NCBI GenBank assembly: GCA_021799555.1
Contig: JAJZAG010000059.1
Span: 1-14,038, forward strand
Direction: 5' to 3'
Length of the DNA stretch: 14,038 nucleotides
Source of the DNA: Deltaproteobacteria bacterium
Lineage (GTDB): Bacteria; Desulfobacterota; Binatia; Binatales; Binataceae
Under the pieces are notes generated by a model, which did not search any database, was not told where the DNA came from, and saw only the letters and a list, made by a program, of their open reading frames with translations. The position numbers and the translations under genes are program-made. Positions 1-5,940 of this stretch are shown here, piece by piece; positions within the stretch are counted from its first letter, which is position 1; each line of letters starts with the position of its first letter.

Positions 1-1
1 T

Positions 2-1234
2 GGAGACGAGCCGCCTCCCCCGTTCTCGTTCCGCACCGAACGAATCAAGCGGTCGCAGATTCCCTGCTATCTGACTTACACCAATGCGCGAACCCACGAG
101 ATTATTCGCGCCGGTATCGACCGCTCGCCTATGTACTCCGGCGTGATCCAGAGCCGCGGCCCACGCTACTGCCCGTCCGTTGAGGACAAGGTGATGCGCT
201 TTCGCGACAAGGAGCGCCATCAGATTTTTCTTGAACCCGAGGGCCGCGATACCGTTGAAGTCTATCCGAATGGGCTGTCGACCAGCCTGCCACTCGACGT
301 GCAAGTAGCGATGGTCCATTCGATTCGCGGTCTCGAAGAGGCCGAGATAATGCGACCGGGTTATGCAATCGAGTACGACTTCTCTGATCCTACTCAATTG
401 AAGCTTAGTTTGGAAACTAAGCTTTTAGATGGGCTATATTTTGCAGGCCAGCTAAACGGCACCACTGGCTATGAAGAAGCTGCTGCTCAAGGGTTGATCG
501 CCGGAATCAATGCCGCTCTCGCCGTTCGTGGCGAACCGCCGATCGCCCTGCGCCGCGACCAAGCTTATATAGGCGTGATGATCGACGACCTGGTGACTCG
601 CGGAATCGGCGGCGAACCGTACCGAATGTTCACATCGCGCGCTGAATATCGGCTCATGCTGCGTGAGGACAATGCGGATCGGCGCCTTTCGGCGATCGGC
701 GCGCGGTTGGGTCTGCTCGATTCTCACGCGAACGAACGAGTCGAAGCCAAGGCAGATCGCGTCGCGAATGAGATCGCGAGGCTGTCATCCTCAGTTGTTG
801 CCGCAAATGCTCGCGTCAATGCGATCTTGGCTGCCGCCGAGTCGGCGCCGATCGCCAACCCTACCCGCGCGATCGAACTGATGCGTCGTCCGGAGATATC
901 ATATGGCGCGCTTATCGAGATGCTCGATGTGCCCAGCACTCTCACCGTCGATGAAGCTGCGGAACTCGAAATCGACGTAAAATACGACGGCTACGTAAAG
1001 CGCCAGTCTGAGGCGATTGAGCGCTTTAGGCGCCTCGATGACGCCCCAATTCCGGACTGGATCGATTTTGGTGCGATCGCCGCCCTCTCGACCGAGGTTC
1101 GCGAGCGCCTTTCAGCAACCCGCCCGCAGTCTCTCGGGCAGGCGGCACGGATGCCGGGAATCACACCGGCGGCGGTCTCGATAATTGCCGTGCATATTAA
1201 AGCTGGCCGCGATCGCTCCCTTCGCGGGACTTGA
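2..1234 (+). CDS. mnmG: MnmG (GidA), tRNA uridine-34 5-carboxymethylaminomethyl modification enzyme, 5'-truncated by window edge
   Basis: MnmG is an FAD enzyme that works with MnmE to put the carboxymethylaminomethyl group on the wobble uridine of several tRNAs. The frame is open from base 2, so about 410 C-terminal codons are here and roughly the first third (including the FAD-binding GxGxxG) lies upstream. Family landmarks run in order: FSFRTERI, PCYLTYTN, RSPMYSGVIQ, GPRYCPSVEDK, FLEPEG, the conserved FAGQLNGTTGYEEAA stretch (about 438-482), FTSRAEYRL, and the C-terminal helical domain with YDGYVKRQ and PGITPAAVSII that contacts MnmE. The stop is TGA at 1232-1234, ten bases before the rsmG ATG, so the two are probably cotranscribed, the usual order in bacteria. 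Codons around 400-500 are clearly more AT-rich than the rest of the gene. Identity is very secure. Confidence 0.97.
   Translation, partial: GDEPPPPFSFRTERIKRSQIPCYLTYTNARTHEIIRAGIDRSPMYSGVIQSRGPRYCPSVEDKVMRFRDKERHQIFLEPEGRDTVEVYPNGLSTSLPLDVQVAMVHSIRGLEEAEIMRPGYAIEYDFSDPTQLKLSLETKLLDGLYFAGQLNGTTGYEEAAAQGLIAGINAALAVRGEPPIALRRDQAYIGVMIDDLVTRGIGGEPYRMFTSRAEYRLMLREDNADRRLSAIGARLGLLDSHANERVEAKADRVANEIARLSSSVVAANARVNAILAAAESAPIANPTRAIELMRRPEISYGALIEMLDVPSTLTVDEAAELEIDVKYDGYVKRQSEAIERFRRLDDAPIPDWIDFGAIAALSTEVRERLSATRPQSLGQAARMPGITPAAVSIIAVHIKAGRDRSLRGT
401..424. repeat. Perfect 11-bp inverted repeat inside mnmG
   Basis: AAGCTTAGTTT (401-411) is followed by GG and its exact reverse complement AAACTAAGCTT (414-424), then two more T residues. 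It encodes LKLSLETKL, at a place where MnmG proteins normally have a similar LKxxLExK segment, so the reading frame is undisturbed. As RNA it would form an AU-rich hairpin followed by a short U run. The surrounding bases are unusually AT-rich for this window. Function unknown. Confidence 0.8.
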
Positions 1235-1244
1235 TCTAAGCGAG

Positions 1245-1973
1245 ATGTTTCACGTGAAACGGCAAGGCATCGCAATCGGTAGCAAGTGCGACGATATTGG
1301 TGAAATCGTCGCGAACGAACTCGAAGAATCATTTCCATATCTTGGACTGCCCGATTCAACCAAACGCGCTCTGCCCAAAATTCGGAAATTTGCGACGCTG
1401 CTTGCGCTTTGGGGACAGACCACAAATCTGACTGCCCACCCAACCGACCCCAACGAAATTATCTTTCACGTGATGGATTCACTTGCGCCTGTGGCTCTCG
1501 CCATCAGAGAACCCGCGTCGACACTTGGGCGTTCACTCAGAAAAGGCCGACGTCTACTCGACTTCGGCAGCGGTGCGGGTTTCCCAGGCCTGATTATCGC
1601 CACAGCGGTCGGAATCGAGACTGTCTTGCTCGAATCGCGACGCAAACGCGCAAGCTTCCTTGCAGTGGCAGCTTCGACGCTGGGCCTGAAGTACGTCTCG
1701 GTGACTCAATCATTCAAGGAGCCTAATAGCGACAGCGACCGGTTCGACATCGTTACCGCCCGCGCCGTGGGGAAGCATCGCGAATTCTTTCATCTGGCTG
1801 CCCAAGCTCTGAAGCCGGGTGGAATCGCGATGCTCTTCCTCAACATCGGACAAGCCGTCGAGGCGGACGCCGGGCGCGCAGGCTTGGTCGAACTGCCCGC
1901 CGCCGTGTACGATATCTCCCGCGGCGACGAGAAGATCCGCCGTGTTCTTGGCATCTGGCTCAAGGAGTCGTGA
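1245..1973 (+). CDS. rsmG: RsmG (GidB), 16S rRNA guanine-527 N7-methyltransferase
   Basis: A SAM-dependent methyltransferase that makes m7G527 in 16S rRNA; the family's loss gives low-level streptomycin resistance. The 242-residue protein shows the family signatures: NLTA (about 61-64), FHVMDSL (74-80), the SAM-binding motif DFGSGAGFPG (106-115), LLESRRKRASFL (128-139) and ARAVG. The ATG at 1245 is chosen over an upstream in-frame TTG at 1185 because the latter lies inside mnmG, and because the sequence MFHVK at the N-terminus is common in RsmG proteins and comes from a parS site (1246-1261). The Shine-Dalgarno is weak, consistent with coupling to mnmG ten bases upstream. The length is typical (about 205-250 residues). 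The gene before parA is commonly rsmG, as here. Confidence 0.96.
   Translation: MFHVKRQGIAIGSKCDDIGEIVANELEESFPYLGLPDSTKRALPKIRKFATLLALWGQTTNLTAHPTDPNEIIFHVMDSLAPVALAIREPASTLGRSLRKGRRLLDFGSGAGFPGLIIATAVGIETVLLESRRKRASFLAVAASTLGLKYVSVTQSFKEPNSDSDRFDIVTARAVGKHREFFHLAAQALKPGGIAMLFLNIGQAVEADAGRAGLVELPAAVYDISRGDEKIRRVLGIWLKES
1246..1261. promoter_or_regulatory. parS: parS centromere site (ParB-binding) within rsmG start
   Basis: TGTTTCACGTGAAACG matches the widely conserved bacterial parS consensus TGTTTCACGTGAAACA at 15 of 16 positions, and the inner 14 bases (1247-1260) are a perfect palindrome. It lies on codons 1-6 of rsmG, so the DNA is both ParB/Noc-type binding site and coding sequence. 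The presence of parA-parB about 0.85 kb downstream makes it the expected loading site for the ParB encoded here. Confidence 0.92.
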
Positions 1974-2036
1974 TATGCGAGATTGTTTTGCTCTGGCCAT
2001 ATCACGGGATTTGTGGATTAACGATAATCGGACGCT

Positions 2037-2065
2037 TTGCATTTCATGGTCGCCGAGCGTTTAAT
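2037..2065 (+). promoter_or_regulatory. Candidate sigma70-type promoter upstream of parA
   Basis: In the 120-base, AT-richer gap between rsmG and parA, TTGCAT (2037-2042) is separated by 17 bases from TTTAAT (2060-2065, five of six matches to TATAAT). The -35 is poor (three of six). The predicted transcript would start just before the parS-like site at 2086-2101, so ParB bound there could repress it. This is motif reading only. Confidence 0.3.
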
Positions 2066-2085
2066 GTAAATTGATCGTGTCGCGG

Positions 2086-2101
2086 CGTTTCACATGAAAC
2101 C
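2086..2101. promoter_or_regulatory. parS: Degenerate parS-like site across the parA start codon
   Basis: CGTTTCACATGAAACC matches the parS consensus at 13 of 16 positions; the inner GTTTCACATGAAAC (2087-2100) differs from a perfect site only at one central base (A for G). The ATG of parA (2094-2096) sits in its centre. It may be a weak ParB site giving autoregulation of parAB, or a decayed parS. It lies about 840 bp from the stronger site in rsmG. Confidence 0.6.
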
Positions 2102-2975
2102 GCGCGCGACGACGATGCGCGCTGCTCGAGCGCGCGAGGCGGGGCTGGATGTGGGGCGTGTAATCGCGATTGCCAATCAAAAGGGCGGAGTTGGAAAGAC
2201 CACCACCGCCATTAACTTGGCCGTGGCGCTCGCCCAGAGCGGTCGCCGCGTGCTGCTGGTCGATCTCGATCCGCAGGGCAACGCCACTTCTGGTCTAACA
2301 GTCGTTAGGGAGGGCGAAACGCCCGCGTCGGCGCGCAAAACGATTTACGATGCGCTTGTCGTCGGCGATGCCCTGGGCGACGTCGTCTCCGAGATGCGCC
2401 CTAATCTGTTTCTGGCCCCGGCGGGTGGCGATCTGGTTGGCGCCGAGATCGAGCTTGCAATGATGGAAGGGCGGGAACGGCGTTTGCGTGCTTTGCTCGA
2501 AGCGGTCGCTTTGGAATATAACTATGTTCTAATCGATTCGCCGCCTTCTCTCGGCATCCTCACTCTCAACGCCCTCGTCGCCGCCGATTCCGTACTGGTA
2601 CCGATGCAATGTGAGTACTACGCGCTTGAGGGGCTTAGCTCCCTTCTTGCGACGGTCCGCAAGGTAAAAACGGCGCTCAGCCCCGGCCTCGAAATCGAGG
2701 GAATCGTGCTCACGATGTTCGATTCGCGCAACCGGCTCTCGCATGAGATTGCGCGCGAGGTCCGGCAGCATTTCGCTGACAAGGTTTTCAAGAGCGTGAT
2801 TCCGCGCAACGTACGCCTGTCGGAAAGCCCGAGCCACGGCCTGTCCGCGATCGAATACGACCCACGCTCGTCGGGCGCAGAGGGTTACCGGGCACTCGCG
2901 CTCGAAATTGTGGACCGAGTCGAAGGAGCGCAGCGAGCAACAGAAAATACCGGAGGAACGGGACACGATGCTTAA
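2094..2975 (+). CDS. parA: ParA, chromosome-partitioning ATPase (Soj family)
   Basis: A deviant-Walker ATPase that binds nucleoid DNA as an ATP dimer and drives ParB-parS segregation. Visible motifs are the Walker A KGGVGKTT (about 30-37, with the signature first Lys), Walker A' VLLVDLDPQGNAT (53-65) and Walker B YVLIDSPPSLG (144-154). The end of the chain, including PRNVRLSESPSHG, is also typical of Soj/ParA. The length (293 residues) is normal for chromosomal ParA, with a basic N-terminal tail of about 18 residues before the first strand. The ATG at 2094 has no Shine-Dalgarno and overlaps a parS-like site; an in-frame GTG at 2151, preceded by GAGGCGGGG, is a credible alternative start. The stop overlaps the parB start by eight bases, showing translational coupling. 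Confidence 0.96.
   Translation: MKPRATTMRAARAREAGLDVGRVIAIANQKGGVGKTTTAINLAVALAQSGRRVLLVDLDPQGNATSGLTVVREGETPASARKTIYDALVVGDALGDVVSEMRPNLFLAPAGGDLVGAEIELAMMEGRERRLRALLEAVALEYNYVLIDSPPSLGILTLNALVAADSVLVPMQCEYYALEGLSSLLATVRKVKTALSPGLEIEGIVLTMFDSRNRLSHEIAREVRQHFADKVFKSVIPRNVRLSESPSHGLSAIEYDPRSSGAEGYRALALEIVDRVEGAQRATENTGGTGHDA
2952..2957 (+). promoter_or_regulatory. Ribosome binding site fixing the parB start
   Basis: GGAGGA ends ten bases before the ATG at 2968. It picks this ATG over an upstream in-frame start at 2908 that lacks such a site and would lie deep in parA. Confidence 0.75.
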
Positions 2976-3900
2976 TCGACGACCGCTTGGACGCGGACTC
3001 GACGCGCTGATCGAGAACACCGTTGCCGACATGACTGCGGCGCCGGCTGCGGTCGCGGCCGAATCGGGCGCGCAAATCGTGATGGCGCGGCTTGCTCACA
3101 TTTCGCCAAGTCCGTTCCAGCCGCGGATCACGTTTGACTCCGAACGGCTCCAGGAGCTGGCGCACGCGATCGAGAGCCAGGGCGTGATCGAGCCGCTGAT
3201 CGTGCGGAAGGCGTCCGGCGCGGCGCAATTTTCCGGGGCCGAGCGCTACGAGCTGATCGCAGGCGAGCGGCGGCTGCGCGCCGCGAAGATCGCAGGTCTC
3301 GAGACGGTTCCGGTCGTGATTCGCGAACTCGACGATCGCGGCGCGCTCGAAATGTCGATCGTCGAAAATCTCTCCCGCGAAGACTTGAACGCAGTCGAGG
3401 AAAGCCGAGCGCTCAAGCGGTTGCATCGCGATTTCGGCCTCGGTCACGACGAGATCGCCGCGCGAATCGGCAAAAGCCGCCCCTACGTCAGCAACGCGAT
3501 TCGCCTGCTCGAATTGCCCGAAGAAATTCTGGAAATGATCGTGAGCAACACGCTCACCGTGGGTCAGGTCCGCCCGCTTTTATCGCTTGAATCGCCGCAA
3601 GCGCAGATCGCGGCGGCGGAAGAGATCGCTGCGGGAAAAATCACTGCCCGCGGCGCCGAAGCGATGGTCGGAAACCGTCGCCGCAAGCGCGCGGGCGCGC
3701 CGGCACGAAACGAAGCCGATCCAAATTTAAACGCTCTGGCCGAAGGAATGCAGCGCGCGCTCAAGCGCAAAGTCAGAATCGTCCGCCGCCGCGGCAAAAC
3801 CCCCGGCCGAATCGAACTGGACTTTTACGACGAAAACGATCTAACCGCCCTGGCCTCCGCCCTGATGGTCCAAGCCCGCACGGCGACCGCCCACGCATAG
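2968..3900 (+). CDS. parB: ParB, centromere-binding CTPase (Spo0J family)
   Basis: ParB binds parS, spreads as a CTP-dependent clamp, and stimulates ParA. The 310-residue protein begins MLNRRPLGRGLDALI, the family's N-terminal box that contacts ParA. The N-domain follows, with the SPFQPR motif (about 48-53), QGVIEPLIVR (71-80), the CTP/phosphate-binding GERR (99-102) and ENLSREDLNAVEE (133-145). A helix-turn-helix with IGKSRPYVSNAIRLL is at about 167-181. A basic linker (about 235-255) leads to a C-terminal dimerisation segment with RIELDFYDENDL. The length is close to the usual 280-310. The start overlaps the parA stop by eight bases. Two candidate target sites (1246-1261 and 2086-2101) lie just upstream. 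Confidence 0.97.
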   Translation: MLNRRPLGRGLDALIENTVADMTAAPAAVAAESGAQIVMARLAHISPSPFQPRITFDSERLQELAHAIESQGVIEPLIVRKASGAAQFSGAERYELIAGERRLRAAKIAGLETVPVVIRELDDRGALEMSIVENLSREDLNAVEESRALKRLHRDFGLGHDEIAARIGKSRPYVSNAIRLLELPEEILEMIVSNTLTVGQVRPLLSLESPQAQIAAAEEIAAGKITARGAEAMVGNRRRKRAGAPARNEADPNLNALAEGMQRALKRKVRIVRRRGKTPGRIELDFYDENDLTALASALMVQARTATAHA

Positions 3901-3928
3901 CCGACAGCGAAAAACTATACGCTATGCG
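3894..3928. repeat. Inverted repeat spanning the parB stop codon
   Basis: CGCATAGC (3894-3901, containing the TAG stop) pairs exactly with GCTATGCG (3921-3928) around a 19-base spacer rich in A. There is no T-run after the right arm, so it is a poor intrinsic terminator; it may be a weak transcript-end structure between the convergent parB and stress cassette, or chance. Confidence 0.35.
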
Positions 3929-4171
3929 GCCGTTAGAGAATCTGTGCGCAAGTCGTTGATGCGATTGCGGAATCGCTCGAAGAGCGCGGCCGGTTGCTGC
4001 GCACGGGCACCATCTCGGTGCGAGGTGCACATTGTACGCAAACTCCTGACCACCAAAAGCGCCCGCCGCGATCATCACGGCTCCCCCGTCACCTGAAGCG
4101 CTTTCGCTGAAACCAATTCTCATGACTTTTTCAATCAATCGCCCCGGCCTACCAACCTGTGCGGAGCTTCC
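3901..4171. other. Gap between parB and the usp remnant, no supported gene
   Basis: This stretch lies where parB (+) converges with the minus-strand cassette. A minus-strand frame stays open across 3901-4138 in the same frame as the usp remnant upstream of it, but past the remnant's stop I see no universal stress protein motifs such as the G-x-x-G-S nucleotide loop. The sequence is probably the decayed rest of that gene or unrelated spacer. Confidence 0.4.
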
Positions 4172-4231
4172 CTAAATCACGCGATCTGAAGCTTGAGAAG
4201 GATCTGTCGCTACCAGAGTCTTTTCAAACAT
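4172..4231 (-). pseudogene. Truncated universal stress protein (UspA family) remnant
   Basis: Reading the minus strand from ATG at 4231, the first 19 residues are MFEKTLVATDPSQASDRVI and then a TAG stop (4172-4174). This is very close to the standard N-terminus of Usp-domain proteins (MFxKILVATDxSExSxRAL), the first beta strand and ATP-contact Asp. A strong Shine-Dalgarno AGGAG (4242-4246) lies ten bases upstream, so the start signals of a real gene are intact. A full Usp is about 140-150 residues, so the gene is broken by a premature stop and what follows no longer resembles the family. It sits 31 bases after the arsC-VOC stop, as a last cistron would. A functional 19-residue peptide is possible but less likely. 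Confidence 0.6.
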
Positions 4232-4262
4232 TTCGATCGCGCTCCTCTTGAGTTTCTAAGAC

Positions 4263-5111
4263 CTATGCAAGCGCGACGGGTTGATCGTCAGCGGGACGCT
4301 GCGCCAATTCGTCAGCAGTGAGCCGCGCATAGATCTCGATTAGGTTGGCGTCAGGATCTTTCAGCCAGAGTTCGTGTAACGGCGTACCCAACCACGTGGT
4401 GCGTGGCGGCTTCTCGACGTGCCACCCCGCTTGGAAGGCGCGATGATAGGCATCGATTACGGCACCCTTGCCCGCGAGAGCGATCCCGAAATGATAAAGC
4501 GTGTCGTGGTGAAGCTGCTTCCCGTCCGACACCAGCAGCACGAGGTTGAGCCTGAGTTCAGGGCAGATGAAGATCACGTAGCGATGAGTCCGTTCGCGCG
4601 GTTGAGTTCCCAGCAGCCAGGAATAGAAACGCGCGCTGCGCGGCAGATCGTGCACTCGGATGCTGGAATGAAATTCAATCGCGGTGGGACCGCGCGGTAC
4701 GTCGCGCAACGCGTTCAGAACCTCGATCCGCGCTTTGATCTGATCGCGGGCGAGGCGGAACTTTGCGAGGCGCTCGGCATCGCCAAGCGAAGAATTCGGC
4801 GCCGCAGGATCCGCAATCGGCCAGTGCATCCGTCTCACGTTGCCAAGAAACACGGGACATACCTCATCGGAGCACAGCGTGATTACGGTATCGACACTCA
4901 GCGGGTCGATGCTGTCGACCGATTTAGATTTTTGAGCCGAGATCTCAATGCCAATTTCCTTCATTGCGGCGACGGCGAAGGGATTAACTTCGGCGGGTTT
5001 TGAACCGGCGCTTTGTACGCGCACGGACTCGCCGATGATCGAGCGCGCCAGTCCCTCGGCCATCTGACTGCGCGCCGAGTTCTGAACGCAGAGGAAAAGC
5101 AGGCCTCTCAT
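4263..5111 (-). CDS. Fusion protein: arsenate reductase (LMW-phosphatase type) + VOC/glyoxalase-like domain
   Basis: Residues 1-135 form a low-molecular-weight-phosphatase-type arsenate reductase: catalytic loop CVQNSARS (C8, R14), then C80 and C85 in ITLCSDEVCPV for the disulfide relay, and HWPIADPA near the active Asp. This family reduces arsenate to arsenite using thioredoxin. Residues about 143-262 form a VOC domain with FHSSIRVHDL, RFYSWLLG, YHFGIA and a DPDANLIEIYA end; H148, H207 and E259 are plausible metal ligands. It resembles the ArsI/CadI group, but the adjacent cysteine pair that binds organoarsenicals in ArsI is absent, so C-As lyase activity is doubtful. The start at 5111 (282 residues) is chosen because MRGLLFLC is the standard N-terminus and GGGAGGAG lies just upstream. 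The frame is open further upstream to 5171 and beyond, where it is rhodanese debris. It belongs to a minus-strand cassette with osmC. Confidence 0.88.
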   Translation of the reverse strand: MRGLLFLCVQNSARSQMAEGLARSIIGESVRVQSAGSKPAEVNPFAVAAMKEIGIEISAQKSKSVDSIDPLSVDTVITLCSDEVCPVFLGNVRRMHWPIADPAAPNSSLGDAERLAKFRLARDQIKARIEVLNALRDVPRGPTAIEFHSSIRVHDLPRSARFYSWLLGTQPRERTHRYVIFICPELRLNLVLLVSDGKQLHHDTLYHFGIALAGKGAVIDAYHRAFQAGWHVEKPPRTTWLGTPLHELWLKDPDANLIEIYARLTADELAQRPADDQPVALA

Positions 5112-5335
5112 TGCACAGCTCCTCCCGGCCGCCCGATTGGCAGGATTTCGCGGTTGCCCAAATCCGACCATGAGCGTTCGTGGTTGCGCGCACGCGCCAG
5201 AGATGTGCGCGACCTCGTAACCGTCACCTTGCGCGCATCAGCCAGACGAATCCCAAGATTGTCGAGATTCGCCGCCAGCCATTTCGCGGTCACCAAGATT
5301 TCGGCGTCGCGACCGTTGTGCATGACCTTACTCAT
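5112..5335 (-). pseudogene. Frameshifted, truncated rhodanese (sulfurtransferase) N-terminal fragment
   Basis: From ATG at 5335 the minus strand reads AEILVTAKWLAANLDN then LGIRLADARK, matching the start of thiosulfate/3-mercaptopyruvate sulfurtransferases (LVSTxWLAxHLxDPxVRLVDVR). After the Lys at 5228-5230 the homology jumps frame: two bases later the other frame reads DGYEVAHISGA (from 5225 down), the expected YxxGHIPGA element. A net single-base loss near 5223-5230 explains this. The rest of the domain, including the active-site CxxG loop, is missing. The first frame stays open to 5108, and the second runs in frame into arsC. The ATG overlaps the osmC stop as ATGA, so it was translationally coupled to osmC. 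Almost certainly non-functional as a sulfurtransferase. Confidence 0.65.
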
Positions 5336-5754
5336 TTTGCATCATCGCGGGGGCTGCCTACGACAATTTCACCTTCCACCCGGCATGCCGCCGCAAGCGT
5401 GTTGTAGACCGTCCCGTATTTGCGGACGTTGAGGTGAAGCAGGTCTACGCGGTGCTGCGGTTCATCGGTTTCGATCTTAAGCGTATACCGGATAATGATG
5501 ATTCGCGGCGGAGGCTCCTCGCGCTCGGCTACCACGCGGATTGACGCTGAATCGTAGCGAAAGCGCAAAATCTGCGAGAATCGCTCCACGTTCTTCAGTG
5601 CGCACGCGGCGAATGCCGTGGCCAGCAACTCGGCCGGCCCGGGCAGCCCCGGGTCTTGTTGCGCAGAGCCGTCGAAGCGGATCTCGCTCCGCTTGGCCCG
5701 CGCACTCGCCTCACCGCCCTTTCGAACCGACGCCGAAACCTCGTATTCCTGCAT
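5332..5754 (-). CDS. OsmC/Ohr-family protein (peroxide-reducing or related)
   Basis: OsmC/Ohr proteins reduce hydroperoxides with a pair of reactive cysteines. The 140-residue chain has both: C51 in the helix-initial motif PGPAELLATAFAAC and C124 in NTLAAACRVEGEI. The length and the ordering of a strand-rich N-terminus, central helix, strand IIIIRYTLKIE and C-terminal strand are standard. Many OsmC-like proteins of unknown substrate share these features, so the exact activity is not fixed. It is the first gene of the minus-strand cassette; its TGA overlaps the next ATG. GAGAGG lies about 13 bases before the ATG, a somewhat long spacing. A perfect TATAAT lies about 50 bases upstream. Confidence 0.88.
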   Translation of the reverse strand: MQEYEVSASVRKGGEASARAKRSEIRFDGSAQQDPGLPGPAELLATAFAACALKNVERFSQILRFRYDSASIRVVAEREEPPPRIIIIRYTLKIETDEPQHRVDLLHLNVRKYGTVYNTLAAACRVEGEIVVGSPRDDAK

Positions 5755-5804
5755 GGTGCTCGCATACCTCTCAAAGCCTTGGTTCTAATTTGTAGGGTCG
5801 CTTG

Positions 5805-5810
5805 ATTATA
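5805..5810 (-). promoter_or_regulatory. Perfect -10 box (TATAAT) for the osmC cassette
   Basis: The minus strand reads TATAAT at 5810-5805, with a predicted transcript start near 5798 and a leader of about 43 bases to the osmC ATG. No convincing TTGACA-like -35 is found at 16-18 bases (CACCAC is there), so expression may need an activator or an alternative contact. No ArsR-type operator was recognised. Confidence 0.45.
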
Positions 5811-5849
5811 CGAAACGGACAACAGCTGTGGTGTCCTGAATTGGCGGAT

Positions 5850-5922
5850 TCCAGCCCGTTCGCGCCGCAGCGGGTGGATTGCGTTTGCGGCGGTCGTTGT
5901 TCTAGCCTCGATTCGGGCTGGA
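5850..5922. repeat. Long-range 9-bp inverted repeat in the coaW leader
   Basis: TCCAGCCCG (5850-5858) and CGGGCTGGA (5914-5922) are exact complements 55 bases apart. The right arm ends two bases before the AGGAG (5924-5928) that probably serves coaW, so a folded leader RNA could influence ribosome access. A chance match in GC-rich DNA is possible. Confidence 0.4.
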
Positions 5923-5940
5923 CAGGAGCCGGCACCGTCT

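Noticed and set aside
1464..1473. TTTCACGTGA in rsmG as a further parS site
   Set aside because: Only ten inner bases match and the palindrome breaks on both sides; it encodes the conserved FHVMDS motif, which explains it.
3930..4030. Plus-strand reading resembling part of an HU/IHF protein (VVDAIAESLEERGRLLRTGTISVR)
   Set aside because: Short, no start or ribosome site, the glycine-phenylalanine core of the family is missing, and it stops soon after; likely chance similarity.
3773..4138. Minus-strand ORF of 121 codons opposite the parB end
   Set aside because: Half lies antisense to parB, it starts at TTG without a ribosome site, and it shows no family features.
4419..5003. Long plus-strand ORF opposite arsC-VOC
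   Set aside because: Shadow of a well-supported minus-strand gene; no recognisable motifs.
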